From NCBI GenBank assembly GCA_903822825.1, contig CAIJQQ010000039.1, forward strand, positions 25,513-89,512: a stretch of DNA of 64,000 nucleotides, written 5' to 3'. Below the pieces are notes generated by a model, which made no database searches, had not been told where the DNA came from, and saw only the letters and a program-made list of their open reading frames with translations. The position numbers and the translations under genes are program-made. Source of the stretch: an uncultured Burkholderiales bacterium. GTDB lineage: Bacteria; Pseudomonadota; Gammaproteobacteria; Burkholderiales; Burkholderiaceae_C. The first letter of the stretch is position 1, and the number at the start of each line of letters is the position of its first letter. Shown in pieces: positions 49,640 to 60,253 of the stretch.

Positions 49640-50245
49640 ATGCTTGACCGTGAAGGCTTTAGGCCGAACGTCGGCATCATTCTGCTCAACCAGAGAAACC
49701 AGGTTTTCTGGGGCAAGCGCATCCGAACCCACAGCTGGCAGTTCCCGCAGGGTGGCATTGATCGGGGTGAAAGTCCTGAACAAGCCATGTTCCGCGAATT
49801 GCACGAAGAAGTGGGGCTCCAACCGGAGCATGTGCGCATCGTGGCCCGAACCCGTGACTGGTTGCGCTATGAGGTGCCAGACCGCTTTATCCGCAGGGAT
49901 GCTCGTGGTTTTTACAAGGGCCAGAAACAGATCTGGTATCTGCTTCAATTGGTCGGTCATGACCACCACTTGAACTTGCGCGCCACCGATCACCCCGAAT
50001 TCGACGCCTGGCGTTGGAACGATTATTGGGTCCCGCTGGATGTGGTGGTGGAGTTCAAGCGCGGCGTGTACGAAATGGCGCTGACCGAGTTGGCGCGTTT
50101 TCTACCGCGTCAAGACCGCCAAAACCGCTACTTGCGTGGCATGCGGGACGAATCGGACCCCAGCTCAGACCCATCAGAGCGGCAGCAACCCATGCACATG
50201 GAGTTGCCACCGGGTGCCAGCTTCGACCCCAACCCACCGGGTTAG
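49640..50245 (+). CDS. rppH: RNA pyrophosphohydrolase
   Basis: Nudix hydrolase of 201 residues that removes pyrophosphate from mRNA 5' ends to start RNase E-dependent decay. ATG 49640 ([18 protein letters not shown]) has GAGG 6 nt upstream; a TTG at 49628 overlaps that site. The Nudix box is [20 protein letters not shown]. RppH-specific segments include [20 protein letters not shown] and [20 protein letters not shown]. The C-terminal 35 or so residues are Pro-rich and variable. Confidence 0.95.
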   Translation: MLDREGFRPNVGIILLNQRNQVFWGKRIRTHSWQFPQGGIDRGESPEQAMFRELHEEVGLQPEHVRIVARTRDWLRYEVPDRFIRRDARGFYKGQKQIWYLLQLVGHDHHLNLRATDHPEFDAWRWNDYWVPLDVVVEFKRGVYEMALTELARFLPRQDRQNRYLRGMRDESDPSSDPSERQQPMHMELPPGASFDPNPPG

Positions 50246-50281
50246 ATATCAAGCAATCCACCGAATTGCAAACACACACCA

Positions 50282-50309
50282 CCCAAAGCCCGCCTCTGCG
50301 GGCTTTGGG
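50282..50309. terminator. Bidirectional intrinsic terminator between rppH and proB
   Basis: Perfect 12-bp stem CCCAAAGCCCGC / GCGGGCTTTGGG with a 4-nt loop CTCT. It lies between convergent genes, 3 nt beyond the proB stop and 36 nt after rppH. The outer AAA/TTT lies inside the stem rather than in a separate T-tract. Confidence 0.65.
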
Positions 50310-50312
50310 CTT

Positions 50313-51449
50313 TCAGCGACTGAGGATCAGGTTGTCCCTATGCACCATTTCCGGCTCTGCGGTGTAGCCCAGCAAATTGGCGTATTCATGTGAAGGTTTG
50401 CGGCAGAGTAAACGCGCTTCGGCACTGGCGTAGTTGGCAAGGCCTCGGGCAATTTCGGCGCCCAATGCGTCACGCACGGCAATGACGTCGCCTCTTGAAA
50501 AATCACCTTCAACACCTGTCATGCCAATAGGCAAAAGGCTTTTGCCTTCGGTCAGCACCATGTGGGCTGCACCGGCATCAACCGTGACCGAACCACGCAG
50601 CTGCAAGTGATCGGCCATCCATTGCTTGCGCGCTTGCTGTTTAGCCGTTTGAGCCACCAGCAAGGTGCCCATGTTGTCTCCTTGGCACAAACGCAGTAAA
50701 GCATCGGGCTCGCGGCCCCAAGCAATCACGGTGGATGCACCAGAGCCCGCTGCCCGTTTGGCCGCCAAAATTTTGGTGATCATGCCGCCCTTGCCGATGC
50801 TCGAGCCTGCACCACCCGCCATGGTCTCGAGCACGGGATCTCCGGCGCGGGCTTCGTGCACAAAAGTGGCCAAAGGGTCCTTGCGGGGGTCGGCGGTGTA
50901 CAGGCCTTTTTGGTCTGTGAGGATGATCAGGACATCGGCCTCCACCAAGTTGGCCACCAGAGCGCCCAGGGTGTCGTTGTCACCGAACTTGATTTCATCA
51001 TTGACCACCGTGTCGTTTTCGTTGATCACGGGCAACACGCGGTGCTGAAGCAAGGTGAGCAAAGTCGAGCGGGCATTGAGGTAACGCTCCCGGTCGGCCA
51101 AGTCTGCGTGCGTGAGCAAGACCTGAGCGCTGCCCATGCCGTTTTCACGCAGCTTGGTTTCGTACATTTGCGCCAGGCCCATTTGGCCCACTGCGGCAGC
51201 GGCCTGCAAAGCTGGCACTTCGCTGGGGCGGGTGGTCCAGCCCAGGCGCTTCATGCCTTCGGCAATGGCGCCACTGGAGACCATGATCACCTCTTTGCCC
51301 TGGGCCACCAGCAAGGCCATTTGGCGGCACCATTCACCGATCGCGGCTTCGTCCAGACCTCGCCCATCGTTGGTCACCAGGCTGGAGCCCACTTTGACCA
51401 CGATGCGACGGGCATCTCGCAAAACAGATGAAATGGCTGGTGTGGTCAT
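50313..51449 (-). CDS. proB: Glutamate 5-kinase
   Basis: Amino acid kinase family enzyme of 378 residues from ATG 51449 that phosphorylates glutamate in proline synthesis. The kinase domain shows [56 protein letters not shown] and [22 protein letters not shown]-terminal PUA domain (about 280-360, [20 protein letters not shown]) is present. An upstream 34-residue extension is unconserved. It follows obgE by 50 nt, a common beta-proteobacterial order. Confidence 0.96.
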   Translation of the reverse strand: MTTPAISSVLRDARRIVVKVGSSLVTNDGRGLDEAAIGEWCRQMALLVAQGKEVIMVSSGAIAEGMKRLGWTTRPSEVPALQAAAAVGQMGLAQMYETKLRENGMGSAQVLLTHADLADRERYLNARSTLLTLLQHRVLPVINENDTVVNDEIKFGDNDTLGALVANLVEADVLIILTDQKGLYTADPRKDPLATFVHEARAGDPVLETMAGGAGSSIGKGGMITKILAAKRAAGSGASTVIAWGREPDALLRLCQGDNMGTLLVAQTAKQQARKQWMADHLQLRGSVTVDAGAAHMVLTEGKSLLPIGMTGVEGDFSRGDVIAVRDALGAEIARGLANYASAEARLLCRKPSHEYANLLGYTAEPEMVHRDNLILSR

Positions 51450-51498
51450 GCTCAAAATGGTCGCGTTCTGATTTACAGGCCCAGATACTGCACTCGGG

Positions 51499-52656
<1,158 letters not shown>

Positions 52657-52720
52657 TCAGGGAGGCCAGAAAGCGAAAAGCCCCGACGGGCGGGGCTGAT
52701 TCGCTGAAACGGAACCTGGC

Positions 52721-52981
52721 TTAAACGGCCGGGGTCACATTCACAGTGTGCTTGCTCAGTTCACCTTTGATGGCAAACGACACGTGGCCATCCACCAAGG
52801 CGAACAAAGTGTGGTCCTTGCCAATGCCGACGTTGCTGCCTGCATGGAACTTGGTGCCACGTTGACGAACGATGATCGAGCCAGCGCTGATCAGTTCACC
52901 ACCGAAAGCCTTGACACCCAGCATCTTTGGCTTGGAATCACGACCGTTGCGCGTAGAGCCGCCGCCTTTTTTCTGTGCCAT
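52721..52981 (-). CDS. rpmA: 50S ribosomal protein L27
   Basis: L27, 86 residues, at the peptidyl-transferase centre. N-terminus [20 protein letters not shown], followed by [20 protein letters not shown]. No N-terminal protease-processed extension of the Firmicutes type. Cotranscribed with rplU 12 nt upstream. Confidence 0.98.
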   Translation of the reverse strand: MAQKKGGGSTRNGRDSKPKMLGVKAFGGELISAGSIIVRQRGTKFHAGSNVGIGKDHTLFALVDGHVSFAIKGELSKHTVNVTPAV

Positions 52982-52993
52982 GACCTGTTCTCC

Positions 52994-53305
52994 TCAGGCA
53001 GAGATCGCACCGATTTGCAGTTCAGTGAACTGCTGACGGTGACCCTGACGTTTTTGATAGTGCTTGCGACGACGCATTTTGAAAATACGCACTTTGTCGT
53101 GCTTGCCATGCGCCACCACGGTGGCTTTGACAGTTGCGCCGGACACCAGGGGCGTACCGATCTTGAGTTCAGCGCCGATACCGACGGCCAAAACCTGATC
53201 AATCACGATTTCCTGGCCAACGTCCGCAGCAATCTGTTCTACTTTAATTTTTTCGCCAGCGACAACACGATACTGTTTGCCACCGGTTTTTATGACCGCG
53301 TACAT
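52994..53305 (-). CDS. rplU: 50S ribosomal protein L21
   Basis: L21, 103 residues from ATG 53305 ([20 protein letters not shown]), a 23S rRNA-binding protein of the large subunit. The C-terminal [20 protein letters not shown] is diagnostic. An upstream in-frame ATG at 53341 adds 12 unconserved residues. A strong AGAGG ribosome site precedes the chosen ATG. Confidence 0.98.
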   Translation of the reverse strand: MYAVIKTGGKQYRVVAGEKIKVEQIAADVGQEIVIDQVLAVGIGAELKIGTPLVSGATVKATVVAHGKHDKVRIFKMRRRKHYQKRQGHRQQFTELQIGAISA

Positions 53306-53356
53306 ATGAGACCTCTTGAATGGAAGTTTCCCTGAGCTCATCCCAAGGAACCTGCG

Positions 53357-53384
53357 ATTCTAGCACGACCGGGTGTTTATACAA
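53357..53384 (-). promoter_or_regulatory. Promoter of rplU-rpmA
   Basis: On the coding strand -35 TTGTAT (53379-53384) and -10 TAGAAT (53357-53362) are separated by 16 nt, leaving a leader of about 45 nt before the L21 start. Confidence 0.65.
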
Positions 53385-53425
53385 AGCCTGATGACTGCCC
53401 GGCTGTTTATGCACACTGACAGTCC

Positions 53426-53431
53426 TATAAT
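53426..53431 (+). promoter_or_regulatory. -10 element of ispB
   Basis: Consensus TATAAT on the + strand, divergent from the rplU promoter. The matching -35 is weak (CTGTTT at 53403-53408). Its position implies that the ATG at 53409 is upstream of transcription, favouring a downstream start. Confidence 0.5.
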
Positions 53432-53498
53432 TAAAGTCAAAATACCGGGTTTTCCAACCCCATTCGCACCCACGGGTGCCCACAGCAGGATTTTCAAG

Positions 53499-54482
53499 TT
53501 GTCTGCTCCCGAAAACAGCACTGCCGCCGTCCTTGCCCTGGTAGCACATGACATGAGCGAAGTCGATCGCGTGATCGCCCAGCGCCTGGAATCGGGTGTC
53601 CCGTTGGTTGGTGATGTGGCTCGGTACATCATTTCAGCTGGGGGTAAACGGCTTCGCCCGGTCTTGCTGCTGCTGACCTGCGGCGCATTGGACGACAGCC
53701 ACGCGCAGCGCCACAACCTGGCGGCCGTGGTGGAGTTCATCCACACAGCCACCTTGCTGCACGACGATGTGGTCGACGAATCCACCCTGCGCCGTGGCCA
53801 CCCTACAGCCAACGAAAGCTTCGGCAACCCCGCCAGCGTGCTGGTGGGTGACTTTTTGTACTCCCGCGCCTTTCAAATGATGGTTGAAGTGGGCAGCATG
53901 CGCGTGATGCAGGTGCTGTCCGAAGCCACCAACGTGATTGCCGAAGGCGAAGTCCTGCAGTTGATGAACATGCATGACGCCTCGCTGGACGAAGAAGGCT
54001 ACCTGCGCGTCATCCGCTCCAAGACAGCCAAGCTGTTCGAGGCCAGCGCCAGGCTAGGGGCCATTCTGGCGGGCAGCGATGCCGTCATTGAAGCCGCTTG
54101 CGCCAACTACGGGCAGGCTCTGGGTACGGCATTTCAGGTCATCGACGATGTGCTGGACTACGACGGCAATGCGAACGAAATGGGTAAAAACTTGGGCGAC
54201 GACTTGCGCGAAGGCAAATCCACCCTGCCTTTGATTTTGGCCATGCAACGCGGCAACGCGGCCCAGCGCCAAACTGTGCGCGAGGCCATTGAAAGCGGCA
54301 GTGTGGAAAAACTGGCCGAGATCGTGGCCATTGTTCGCGAAACCGGTGCACTGGACGGCACGCGCGATGCCGCAACAAAAGAAGCCCAACGCGCCATTGA
54401 CGCAGCGCTACAGTTGCCCGACAACCCCTACCGTGAAGCGATGCTCACACTCGCATCTCAACTGCTCAACCGCCGCACCTGA
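53499..54482 (+). CDS. ispB: Polyprenyl (octaprenyl) diphosphate synthase
   Basis: Trans-prenyltransferase of about 327 residues that makes the ubiquinone side chain. First aspartate-rich motif: LLHDDVVDESTLRRGHPTAN. Second: FQVIDDVLDYDGNANEMGKN. GGKRLRPVLLLLT is the IPP-binding loop. Start choice: the TTG at 53499 has AGGA about 8 nt upstream and follows a -10 at 53426. ATG codons at 53373 and 53409 lie upstream of that -10 and add Pro/Phe-rich unconserved sequence. Divergent from rplU, as in related genomes. Confidence 0.93.
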   Translation: MSAPENSTAAVLALVAHDMSEVDRVIAQRLESGVPLVGDVARYIISAGGKRLRPVLLLLTCGALDDSHAQRHNLAAVVEFIHTATLLHDDVVDESTLRRGHPTANESFGNPASVLVGDFLYSRAFQMMVEVGSMRVMQVLSEATNVIAEGEVLQLMNMHDASLDEEGYLRVIRSKTAKLFEASARLGAILAGSDAVIEAACANYGQALGTAFQVIDDVLDYDGNANEMGKNLGDDLREGKSTLPLILAMQRGNAAQRQTVREAIESGSVEKLAEIVAIVRETGALDGTRDAATKEAQRAIDAALQLPDNPYREAMLTLASQLLNRRT

Positions 54483-54550
54483 TCGACCAATGGGCCAAGC
54501 AACAGTTCTGGCTTTGGACATTGGATTCTGTTAAAAAGCAGCAAGGCTTG

Positions 54551-54775
54551 ATGTCCAAGCCGCCCCCCCCAAAAGGCCCCACCATGAGCTCGCCCATCTC
54601 CGACCGAGTTGCACGGCCACTGCCCGAAAAGCCAGTGCAATCAACCAAACCTGCGCTGGACAACCGCGCTGAAGCGGTGGCCATCAGCAAGCAGCAATCG
54701 CAAGCTGCGCAGGACGCCAAAGCCAGTGCGTCGCGCCATGCCGACAAGGGCCGTCAGGTGGACCGATACGCTTGA
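54551..54775 (+). CDS. Small hypothetical protein
   Basis: Open frame of 74 codons from ATG 54551; a later ATG at 54584 is possible and avoids a run of eight C at 54563-54570. The product is hydrophilic and Ala/Gln/Lys-rich (AISKQQSQAAQDAKASASRH), probably helical or disordered, with no recognised domain. Codon use resembles its neighbours. It lies in the 428-nt gap between ispB and the pilB-like gene; the rest of the gap shows nothing definite. Confidence 0.4.
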   Translation: MSKPPPPKGPTMSSPISDRVARPLPEKPVQSTKPALDNRAEAVAISKQQSQAAQDAKASASRHADKGRQVDRYA

Positions 54776-54910
54776 TGCCAGATGCCTGATGCCTGAACCG
54801 ACGGCACCAGATCAACACATTGCCAGCATCCCGCCAACAACGCTGGACAAGTTGGGCAAACTCCCGGATCATTCGAATACAAAAATATTCATGATCCACA
54901 GGGGGGATGC

Positions 54911-56128
54911 ATGCGAGACAGTCTGAACAGTGCGCCACGAACAGGCGCCATGGAAGATGCACCGGTCGTGGTTTACGTCCAAAAACTGTTGGAGCAGGCC
55001 GTGGCACTGCAAGCGTCCGACCTGCACTTTGAGCCTTACGAACACCACTACCGTGTGCGCATGCGCATTGATGGGGAGTTGCGCGAAGTCGATCAACCTC
55101 CAATGGCTTTCAAAGACCGGCTGGCCTCGCGCATCAAGGTCATGTCACGGCTGGACATTGCCGAAAAGCGGCTGCCGCAAGACGGCCGCATGAAGCTGCA
55201 ATTGACCAGCGGGCGCGAACTGGACCTGCGGGTCAGCACCTTGCCCACCCTCTTTGGCGAAAAGCTGGTGGTGCGGGTGCTGGATGCGCAGCAAGCGCAA
55301 CTGGACTTGGCCGCGCTGGGCTATGAGCCTGAAGACCTGCAACGGCTCACGCAAGCGATCCAGCGGCCACATGGCATGGTTTTGGTCACTGGCCCCACCG
55401 GTTCGGGCAAAACGCAATCGCTCTACGCCTGCTTGAACCTGCTCAACACCGACGAAGTCAACATCGCCACGGTCGAAGACCCTTGTGAAATCCAAATGCC
55501 GGGCATCAACCAGGTCAATGTGCAAGACAAACCCGGGCTGACCTTTGCGGTGGCACTGCGCGCATTCTTGCGGCAAGACCCGGACATTTTGATGGTGGGT
55601 GAGATCCGAGATCTGGAGACGGCGCAAATCGCCATACAGGCATCACAAACTGGCCACCTGGTGCTGTCCACCCTGCACACCAACGACGCCACAGGCACAT
55701 TGGTGCGACTGCGCAACATGGGTGTGGCACCTTACAACATTGCAGCCAGTGTGTCGCTGGTCACGGCGCAGCGGCTGGTGCGACGTTTGTGCAAGCACTG
55801 TCGACTGCCTAAAGTCCTGGACCGTGACATCTTTCGGCAAGCGGGCTGGAACGACCCAACGGCCTCTGACGAACCCGTCATTGTGTACGTCCCCGTGGGC
55901 TGCGACCTTTGTCATAAAGGCTTCAAAGGAAGGACAGGGATTTTTCAGGTGATGCCTGTCAGCCCCCAAATGCAAACGCTGGTGCTGCAAGAAGCGGGCA
56001 CCCAGGCCTTGGCACAACAAGCCCAGCACGAAGGCGTTGCCGGGTTGCGGCAAGCGGGCCTGCGCAAAGTGATGGCGGGCGTGACGTCGCTCGACGAGGT
56101 GCTGGCCGCCACGCGAGAACCCTCATGA
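54911..56128 (+). CDS. GspE/PulE/PilB family type IV pilus or type II secretion assembly ATPase (short form)
   Basis: Secretion/pilus ATPase of 405 residues. N2 domain: LQASDLHFEPYEHHYRVRMR. Walker A is GPTGSGKTQSLYACLNLL, the Asp box is ATVEDPCEIQMPGINQVNVQ, Walker B is ILMVGEIRDLETAQIAIQAS, and the His box is LSTLHTND. A zinc tetracysteine region is CKHC ... CDLCHKG. It lacks the roughly 150-residue N1 (MshEN) domain usual in PilB. An A/G-rich Shine-Dalgarno precedes ATG 54911. It drives PilC-dependent pilin polymerisation and overlaps the pilC gene by 4 nt. Confidence 0.92.
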   Translation: MRDSLNSAPRTGAMEDAPVVVYVQKLLEQAVALQASDLHFEPYEHHYRVRMRIDGELREVDQPPMAFKDRLASRIKVMSRLDIAEKRLPQDGRMKLQLTSGRELDLRVSTLPTLFGEKLVVRVLDAQQAQLDLAALGYEPEDLQRLTQAIQRPHGMVLVTGPTGSGKTQSLYACLNLLNTDEVNIATVEDPCEIQMPGINQVNVQDKPGLTFAVALRAFLRQDPDILMVGEIRDLETAQIAIQASQTGHLVLSTLHTNDATGTLVRLRNMGVAPYNIAASVSLVTAQRLVRRLCKHCRLPKVLDRDIFRQAGWNDPTASDEPVIVYVPVGCDLCHKGFKGRTGIFQVMPVSPQMQTLVLQEAGTQALAQQAQHEGVAGLRQAGLRKVMAGVTSLDEVLAATREPS

Positions 56129-57339
56129 ACCGTGCGCCCCAGCCATCGCCAGACCTGTTCACATTTGCCTGGCGTGGCCACAGCCTGAAAGGCCAAGAAG
56201 TCAGCGGACACATCCAGGCAGAAAATGCGCAATTGGCCCAGGCCCAATTGCGCAGACAAGGCTTGCAGGTCAAGCGCGTGCAACGCGTATGGTGGGTGCC
56301 CAAGCAGCCCATTCGCCCCCGTGAACTGGCTCAGATGACCCGGCAACTGGCCGCATTGACACGTGCAGGCGTTCCCCTGGTGTCGGCATTGCAAATGGTG
56401 TCTCGCAGCGCCGCCACTCAGGCCTTGAAGGAGCTGATGGGTAAGGTGCGCTCGGACGTTGAATCGGGCATGGCGCTGCATGCGGCGCTGGCAGCGCACC
56501 CACAGCATTTCAGTGGGCTGTACATCAGCATGGTCAGTGCAGGTGAGGCCGCAGGCATTCTGGACAACATGATGGAGCGGCTGGCCAACACCCTGGAGAA
56601 GAATGAAGCCCTGCGTTCGCGGGTGCGCTCAGCGCTGTTGTACCCCTGCGCTGTGATCGTGGTGGCCCTGGCGGTGCTGGCCTTGATCATGGTCTACGTG
56701 GTGCCGGTGTTTGAAGACGTCTTCAAAGCTTTTGGCTCGGACCTGCCCTGGGCCACGCAATGGGTGTTGGCGTTGAGCCAGGGCCTGAGCCAGTCGGGCT
56801 GGTTTTTTCTGCCCGCTCTGTTGCTGCTGCCCTGGTTTTGGCAAGGCTTGCGGCGCAATGAACGGTGGCAACGCCAGCTCGACCGCTGGCTGCTGGGGCT
56901 GCCGTTGGTGGGCCACTTGCTGCGCAGTGCAGTGGTCGCACGCTGGACACAAACCCTGTCGGCGCTGCTGGCCGCAGGCGTGCCACTGACCGAGGCCCTC
57001 GGGCCTGCAGGGCAAGCCTGTGATCATGCGGTTTACGCCAGACTGACCGAACATTTGCAGCGACGCGTCTCGCAAGGCGGCAGCCTGAGCGAAGCCATGG
57101 CCCACACCGGGCGTTTTCCGGACATGATCGTGCAGTTGTGCGCCATAGGCGAGGAAACCAGCGCACTGGAGAGCCTGCTGGCCCGCGCAGGCGTGCTGAT
57201 GGAAAACGAGCTCGACGACCAGGTCAATGGCCTGTCCAGTCTGCTGGAGCCGCTGATCATTGTGGTTCTGGGTGGGCTGATCGGAGGTATCCTTGTGGCC
57301 ATGTATTTGCCCATCTTCCGCTTGGGCCAGGTCTTTTAA
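56125..57339 (+). CDS. pilC: Type II secretion / type IV pilus inner-membrane platform protein (PilC/GspF)
   Basis: Polytopic platform protein of 404 residues with two GspF domains (about 60-185 and 265-390). Visible segments: QMTRQLAALTRAGVPLVSAL, SGLYISMVSAGEAAGILDNM, and the membrane helices SALLYPCAVIVVALAVLALI, WFFLPALLLLPWFW and PLIIVVLGGLIGGILVAMYL. The C-terminus MYLPIFRLGQVF is diagnostic. It overlaps the ATPase stop by 4 nt and lies 3 nt before pilD, forming a pilBCD unit. Confidence 0.95.
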   Translation: MNRAPQPSPDLFTFAWRGHSLKGQEVSGHIQAENAQLAQAQLRRQGLQVKRVQRVWWVPKQPIRPRELAQMTRQLAALTRAGVPLVSALQMVSRSAATQALKELMGKVRSDVESGMALHAALAAHPQHFSGLYISMVSAGEAAGILDNMMERLANTLEKNEALRSRVRSALLYPCAVIVVALAVLALIMVYVVPVFEDVFKAFGSDLPWATQWVLALSQGLSQSGWFFLPALLLLPWFWQGLRRNERWQRQLDRWLLGLPLVGHLLRSAVVARWTQTLSALLAAGVPLTEALGPAGQACDHAVYARLTEHLQRRVSQGGSLSEAMAHTGRFPDMIVQLCAIGEETSALESLLARAGVLMENELDDQVNGLSSLLEPLIIVVLGGLIGGILVAMYLPIFRLGQVF

Positions 57340-57342
57340 GAC

Positions 57343-58170
57343 ATGGCGCCCGATGTATTCGCATTTGTCCCTTGGGTTCTGGCCGCGCTGCTGGGCTTGG
57401 TGGTTGGCAGCTTTCTGAATGTGGTGATCCACCGTTTGCCCCTGATGATGGAGCGAGAGTGGCAAGCCACGCAAGACCTGCCTGAAACACCAGACACCCA
57501 CTTCAACTTGGCTGTGCCCGGCTCGCATTGCCCGCAATGCGACCATCCGCTGCACGGGTTCGACAACATCCCTGTGCTGAGCTTTCTGTTGCTGCGGGGC
57601 CGCTGCCGCCACTGCCAAGCGGCGATTGCCTGGCAATACCCTGCGGTTGAACTCGCCACCGCGGCCATTTTTGTTTGGAGCTTCAGCCGCTATGGCCTCA
57701 GCGCAGACGCACTGGCTTGGGCCGGCTTTGCAGCCGCCTTGCTGGCCCTGGCCGTCATCGATGCGGGCACCACCCTGCTTCCCGATGCCATCACACAGCC
57801 ACTGACCTGGGCCGGCCTGTTGGCAGCAGCCCTGGGGGTGATCGCCGTGCCCTTGAACGATGCCCTGTGGGGCGCTGTGGCGGGTTATCTGTTTTTATGG
57901 GCGATTTACTGGCTCTTTCGACTGTTGACGGGCAAGGAAGGCATGGGCCATGGCGACTTCAAACTGCTGGCAGCCCTGGGAGCCTGGTTCGGCTGGCAGG
58001 CCTTGATCGCTTTGGTCATGATCGCCTCGCTGTCGGGCATGGTGGTCGGGCTCTGGCTCAAATGGCGCCAACGCCTGCCTGAGGGTGGTTATATTCCCTT
58101 TGGGCCATTTTTGGCCTTGGCCGGGGCGGTCCAGATGGTCTGGGGTACCTCAGCTTGGCTTTCTTGGTGA
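57343..58170 (+). CDS. pilD: Prepilin peptidase / N-methyltransferase (A24 family)
   Basis: Bifunctional membrane aspartyl protease of 275 residues that cleaves prepilin leaders and N-methylates the new terminus. Zinc-type CxxC pairs C63/C66 and C88/C91 lie in the cytoplasmic loop. The catalytic Asp residues are in LAVIDAGTTLLPD and GKEGMGHGDFKLLAALGAWF. The first helix VLAALLGLVVGSFLNVVIHR is typical. Last gene of pilBCD; coaE follows by 8 nt. Confidence 0.95.
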   Translation: MAPDVFAFVPWVLAALLGLVVGSFLNVVIHRLPLMMEREWQATQDLPETPDTHFNLAVPGSHCPQCDHPLHGFDNIPVLSFLLLRGRCRHCQAAIAWQYPAVELATAAIFVWSFSRYGLSADALAWAGFAAALLALAVIDAGTTLLPDAITQPLTWAGLLAAALGVIAVPLNDALWGAVAGYLFLWAIYWLFRLLTGKEGMGHGDFKLLAALGAWFGWQALIALVMIASLSGMVVGLWLKWRQRLPEGGYIPFGPFLALAGAVQMVWGTSAWLSW

Positions 58171-58178
58171 ACCCTTTC

Positions 58179-58793
58179 ATGAACCCACACATTTGGCGCA
58201 TTGGCTTGACGGGCGGGATCGGCAGCGGCAAGAGCACAGTGGCAAGCATGTTGGCTGCGCTGGGGGCAGCGGTGATCGACGCCGACGCCATCTCGCGCAG
58301 CGTCACCGCTTCGGGCGGGCGGGCGATTGCCCCGATTGCCGTTCAGTTCGGCACAGCCATGATCGGCGCAGACGGCGCCATGGACCGGCAAGCCATGCGC
58401 GAGCGGGTGTTCAGCGACCCTGTCGCAAGGCAACAACTCGAAGCCATCATCCACCCTCTGGTGGGCACCATCACCCGAGAACAGACCGAGGCAGCCATCG
58501 CCCGAGGAGCGCATTGCCTGGTGTTTGACGTGCCTTTGCTGGTTGAATCAGGCAAGCGCTGGCGCAGCCAGGTTGACCGTGTCTGGGTGGTCGATTGCGA
58601 GCCCGACAGGCAGCGCGAGCGGGTGATCGCCCGAAGCGGCCTGGCCGCCGAAGAAATTGACCGCATCATCGCCCGGCAAGCTTCTCGAGCGCAGCGGCTC
58701 GGCTGTGCTGATCTGGTGGTCTTCAACCAGGACCTGCCCCTGCCTGAACTGGAGCGCGAGGTCACCGAAATGGCGCGCCAGTTCGGGCTATGA
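58179..58793 (+). CDS. coaE: Dephospho-CoA kinase
   Basis: P-loop kinase of 204 residues, the last step of coenzyme A synthesis. ATG 58179 (MNPHIWRIGLTGGIGSGKST) with Walker A at 8-19. Other conserved parts are DADAISRSVTASGGRAI, HPLVGTITREQTEAA, FDVPLLVESGKRWR, and VVDCEPDRQRERVIAR. pilD-coaE-zapD-yacG is a conserved beta/gamma-proteobacterial order. Confidence 0.96.
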   Translation: MNPHIWRIGLTGGIGSGKSTVASMLAALGAAVIDADAISRSVTASGGRAIAPIAVQFGTAMIGADGAMDRQAMRERVFSDPVARQQLEAIIHPLVGTITREQTEAAIARGAHCLVFDVPLLVESGKRWRSQVDRVWVVDCEPDRQRERVIARSGLAAEEIDRIIARQASRAQRLGCADLVVFNQDLPLPELEREVTEMARQFGL

Positions 58794-58817
58794 TCCAAGC
58801 AGATTGAAAGACGCTGC

Positions 58818-59573
58818 GTGATACTTTACGAATACCCCTTCAACGAACGCATCCGCACCTATCTGCGGCTGCAGCAGCTGTTTGACCGTCTCGGTCAGCT
58901 GATGCCTCGCCCCGACGCGATGGACCACCACTTTGCGCTGACCACCCTCTTTGAAATCATGGAAGTGGCCTCGCGCTCTGAACTCAAATCGGATGTGCTC
59001 AAAGACCTGGAGCGTCAAAAGCAGATCTACAACAGCTACCGTGGTAATCCTGCCATTTCCGAAAAAGCACTCGACGGCGTCATCGCACAACTCGACACCC
59101 ATTTCGAAGTGCTCAATGCCATCAACGGCAAGCTCGGTCAGTCATTGACCGAAAACGACTTTTTGATGAGCATCCGCAGCCGAGCCGTGATTCCGGGGGG
59201 CACCTGCGAGTTCGACCTTCCGGCCTACCACGCGTGGCAGCACCGCGACTGCGACAGCCGCCTGTCCGACCTCACCCGGTGGACAGCGCCCTTTGCATCC
59301 CTTTCGCAAGCTGTGGGCCTGCTGGTCCAAATGCTTCGCGAATCGGGCAGCAAGCAAAAAGTCATGGCCCTTCAAGGCCAGTTGCAGCAAAACCTGCCGC
59401 AAGGCCGCAGCTTTCAATTGCTTCGTTTGCGCATTGACCCCAGCCTGGGCATCACGCCCGAGATCAGCTGCAACCGTCTGGTGGTGGTGATTCGCATGAT
59501 GATGCAGTTGCCCGACGGCAAGCTCCAAGCCTGCACCCAAGACGTGCCGTTTGAATTGTCCTTGTGCGCATGA
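58818..59573 (+). CDS. zapD: Cell division protein ZapD
   Basis: ZapD, 251 residues starting at GTG 58818, cross-links FtsZ protofilaments at the division ring. The opening [20 protein letters not shown] is the family signature. [40 protein letters not shown] and [20 protein letters not shown] are also conserved. It overlaps yacG by 4 nt. Confidence 0.96.
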   Translation: MILYEYPFNERIRTYLRLQQLFDRLGQLMPRPDAMDHHFALTTLFEIMEVASRSELKSDVLKDLERQKQIYNSYRGNPAISEKALDGVIAQLDTHFEVLNAINGKLGQSLTENDFLMSIRSRAVIPGGTCEFDLPAYHAWQHRDCDSRLSDLTRWTAPFASLSQAVGLLVQMLRESGSKQKVMALQGQLQQNLPQGRSFQLLRLRIDPSLGITPEISCNRLVVVIRMMMQLPDGKLQACTQDVPFELSLCA

Positions 59574-59782
59574 GCGAACCGAAACAGCCCACCTTTGCCG
59601 AGCGCAAAGTCCGCTGTCCGGGCTGCGATGGTTTGAGCCTTTACAGTCCGCGCAACCCTTACCGCCCGTTTTGCTCGGCCCGGTGCAAGGGCATCGACTT
59701 GGGCGCCTGGGCCGAAGAAAGTTTTCGCCTGCCCGAGGACACCCCGCCTGACGATCCTTTGGGCGGCCCGCAGCTGCAGTGA
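59570..59782 (+). CDS. yacG: DNA gyrase inhibitor YacG
   Basis: Zinc-finger protein of 70 residues from ATG 59570, overlapping the zapD stop. A four-Cys zinc site is seen as CPGC ... CSARC ([20 protein letters not shown]). YacG binds GyrB and inhibits supercoiling in E. coli. The C-terminal acidic/Pro tail is typical. Confidence 0.95.
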   Translation: MSEPKQPTFAERKVRCPGCDGLSLYSPRNPYRPFCSARCKGIDLGAWAEESFRLPEDTPPDDPLGGPQLQ

Positions 59783-59783
59783 C

Positions 59784-60248
59784 TCAGCCGTGAGTGGGGC
59801 CTGAAAAGTTGCGCTCCTCGGCCAACCAAGCCAGCACAGGCAGCGTGCCGGGTAAGACAGGACTCTCTGTCACCGGCAAAACCTGCCACGCAAACGACTG
59901 GCCCTCGCGCATTTGCAATTCGCCTTGCCATTCGCGCACTTTGCAAAAGTGCAGGCGCACCAGCGCATGGGGATAGTCGACCATCTGGGTTTTCCAAAGC
60001 TCTGCAGGCCCGATGGTGATGCCCAGCTCTTCTTGCAGTTCGCGGCGCAAGGCCTGCTCCACCGTCTCTCCCGCTTCGAGCTTGCCGCCCGGAAACTCCC
60101 AATAACCTTCGTAGACCTTGCCTGCCGGGCGCGATGTCAAGAGAAACGCGCTCTCAGGTTGCAGCAAGATGCCTACTGCGACTTCGACCACTTTGCGGTC
60201 AACGCCGCCTTCGCGCTCGCGCTCGCCGTCGGCCACCAAAGTGCCCAT
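59784..60248 (-). CDS. Nudix hydrolase, MutT-like
   Basis: Nudix protein of 154 residues from ATG 60248; a TTG at 60257 overlapping the upstream stop lacks room for a ribosome site. Nudix box: GGKLEAGETVEQALRRELQE followed by ELGI. The pattern VAVGILLQPESAFLLTSRPA then YEGYWEFPGGK is that of 8-oxo-dGTP diphosphatase MutT. It probably sanitises oxidised nucleotides. Convergent with yacG (1-nt gap). Confidence 0.9.
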   Translation of the reverse strand: MGTLVADGEREREGGVDRKVVEVAVGILLQPESAFLLTSRPAGKVYEGYWEFPGGKLEAGETVEQALRRELQEELGITIGPAELWKTQMVDYPHALVRLHFCKVREWQGELQMREGQSFAWQVLPVTESPVLPGTLPVLAWLAEERNFSGPTHG

Positions 60249-60253
60249 GGCGC

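Noticed and set aside
54483..54550. Possible tRNA after ispB (a tRNA gene is found near here in some relatives)
   Set aside because: No cloverleaf, T-loop GGTTCRA or CCA end could be found.
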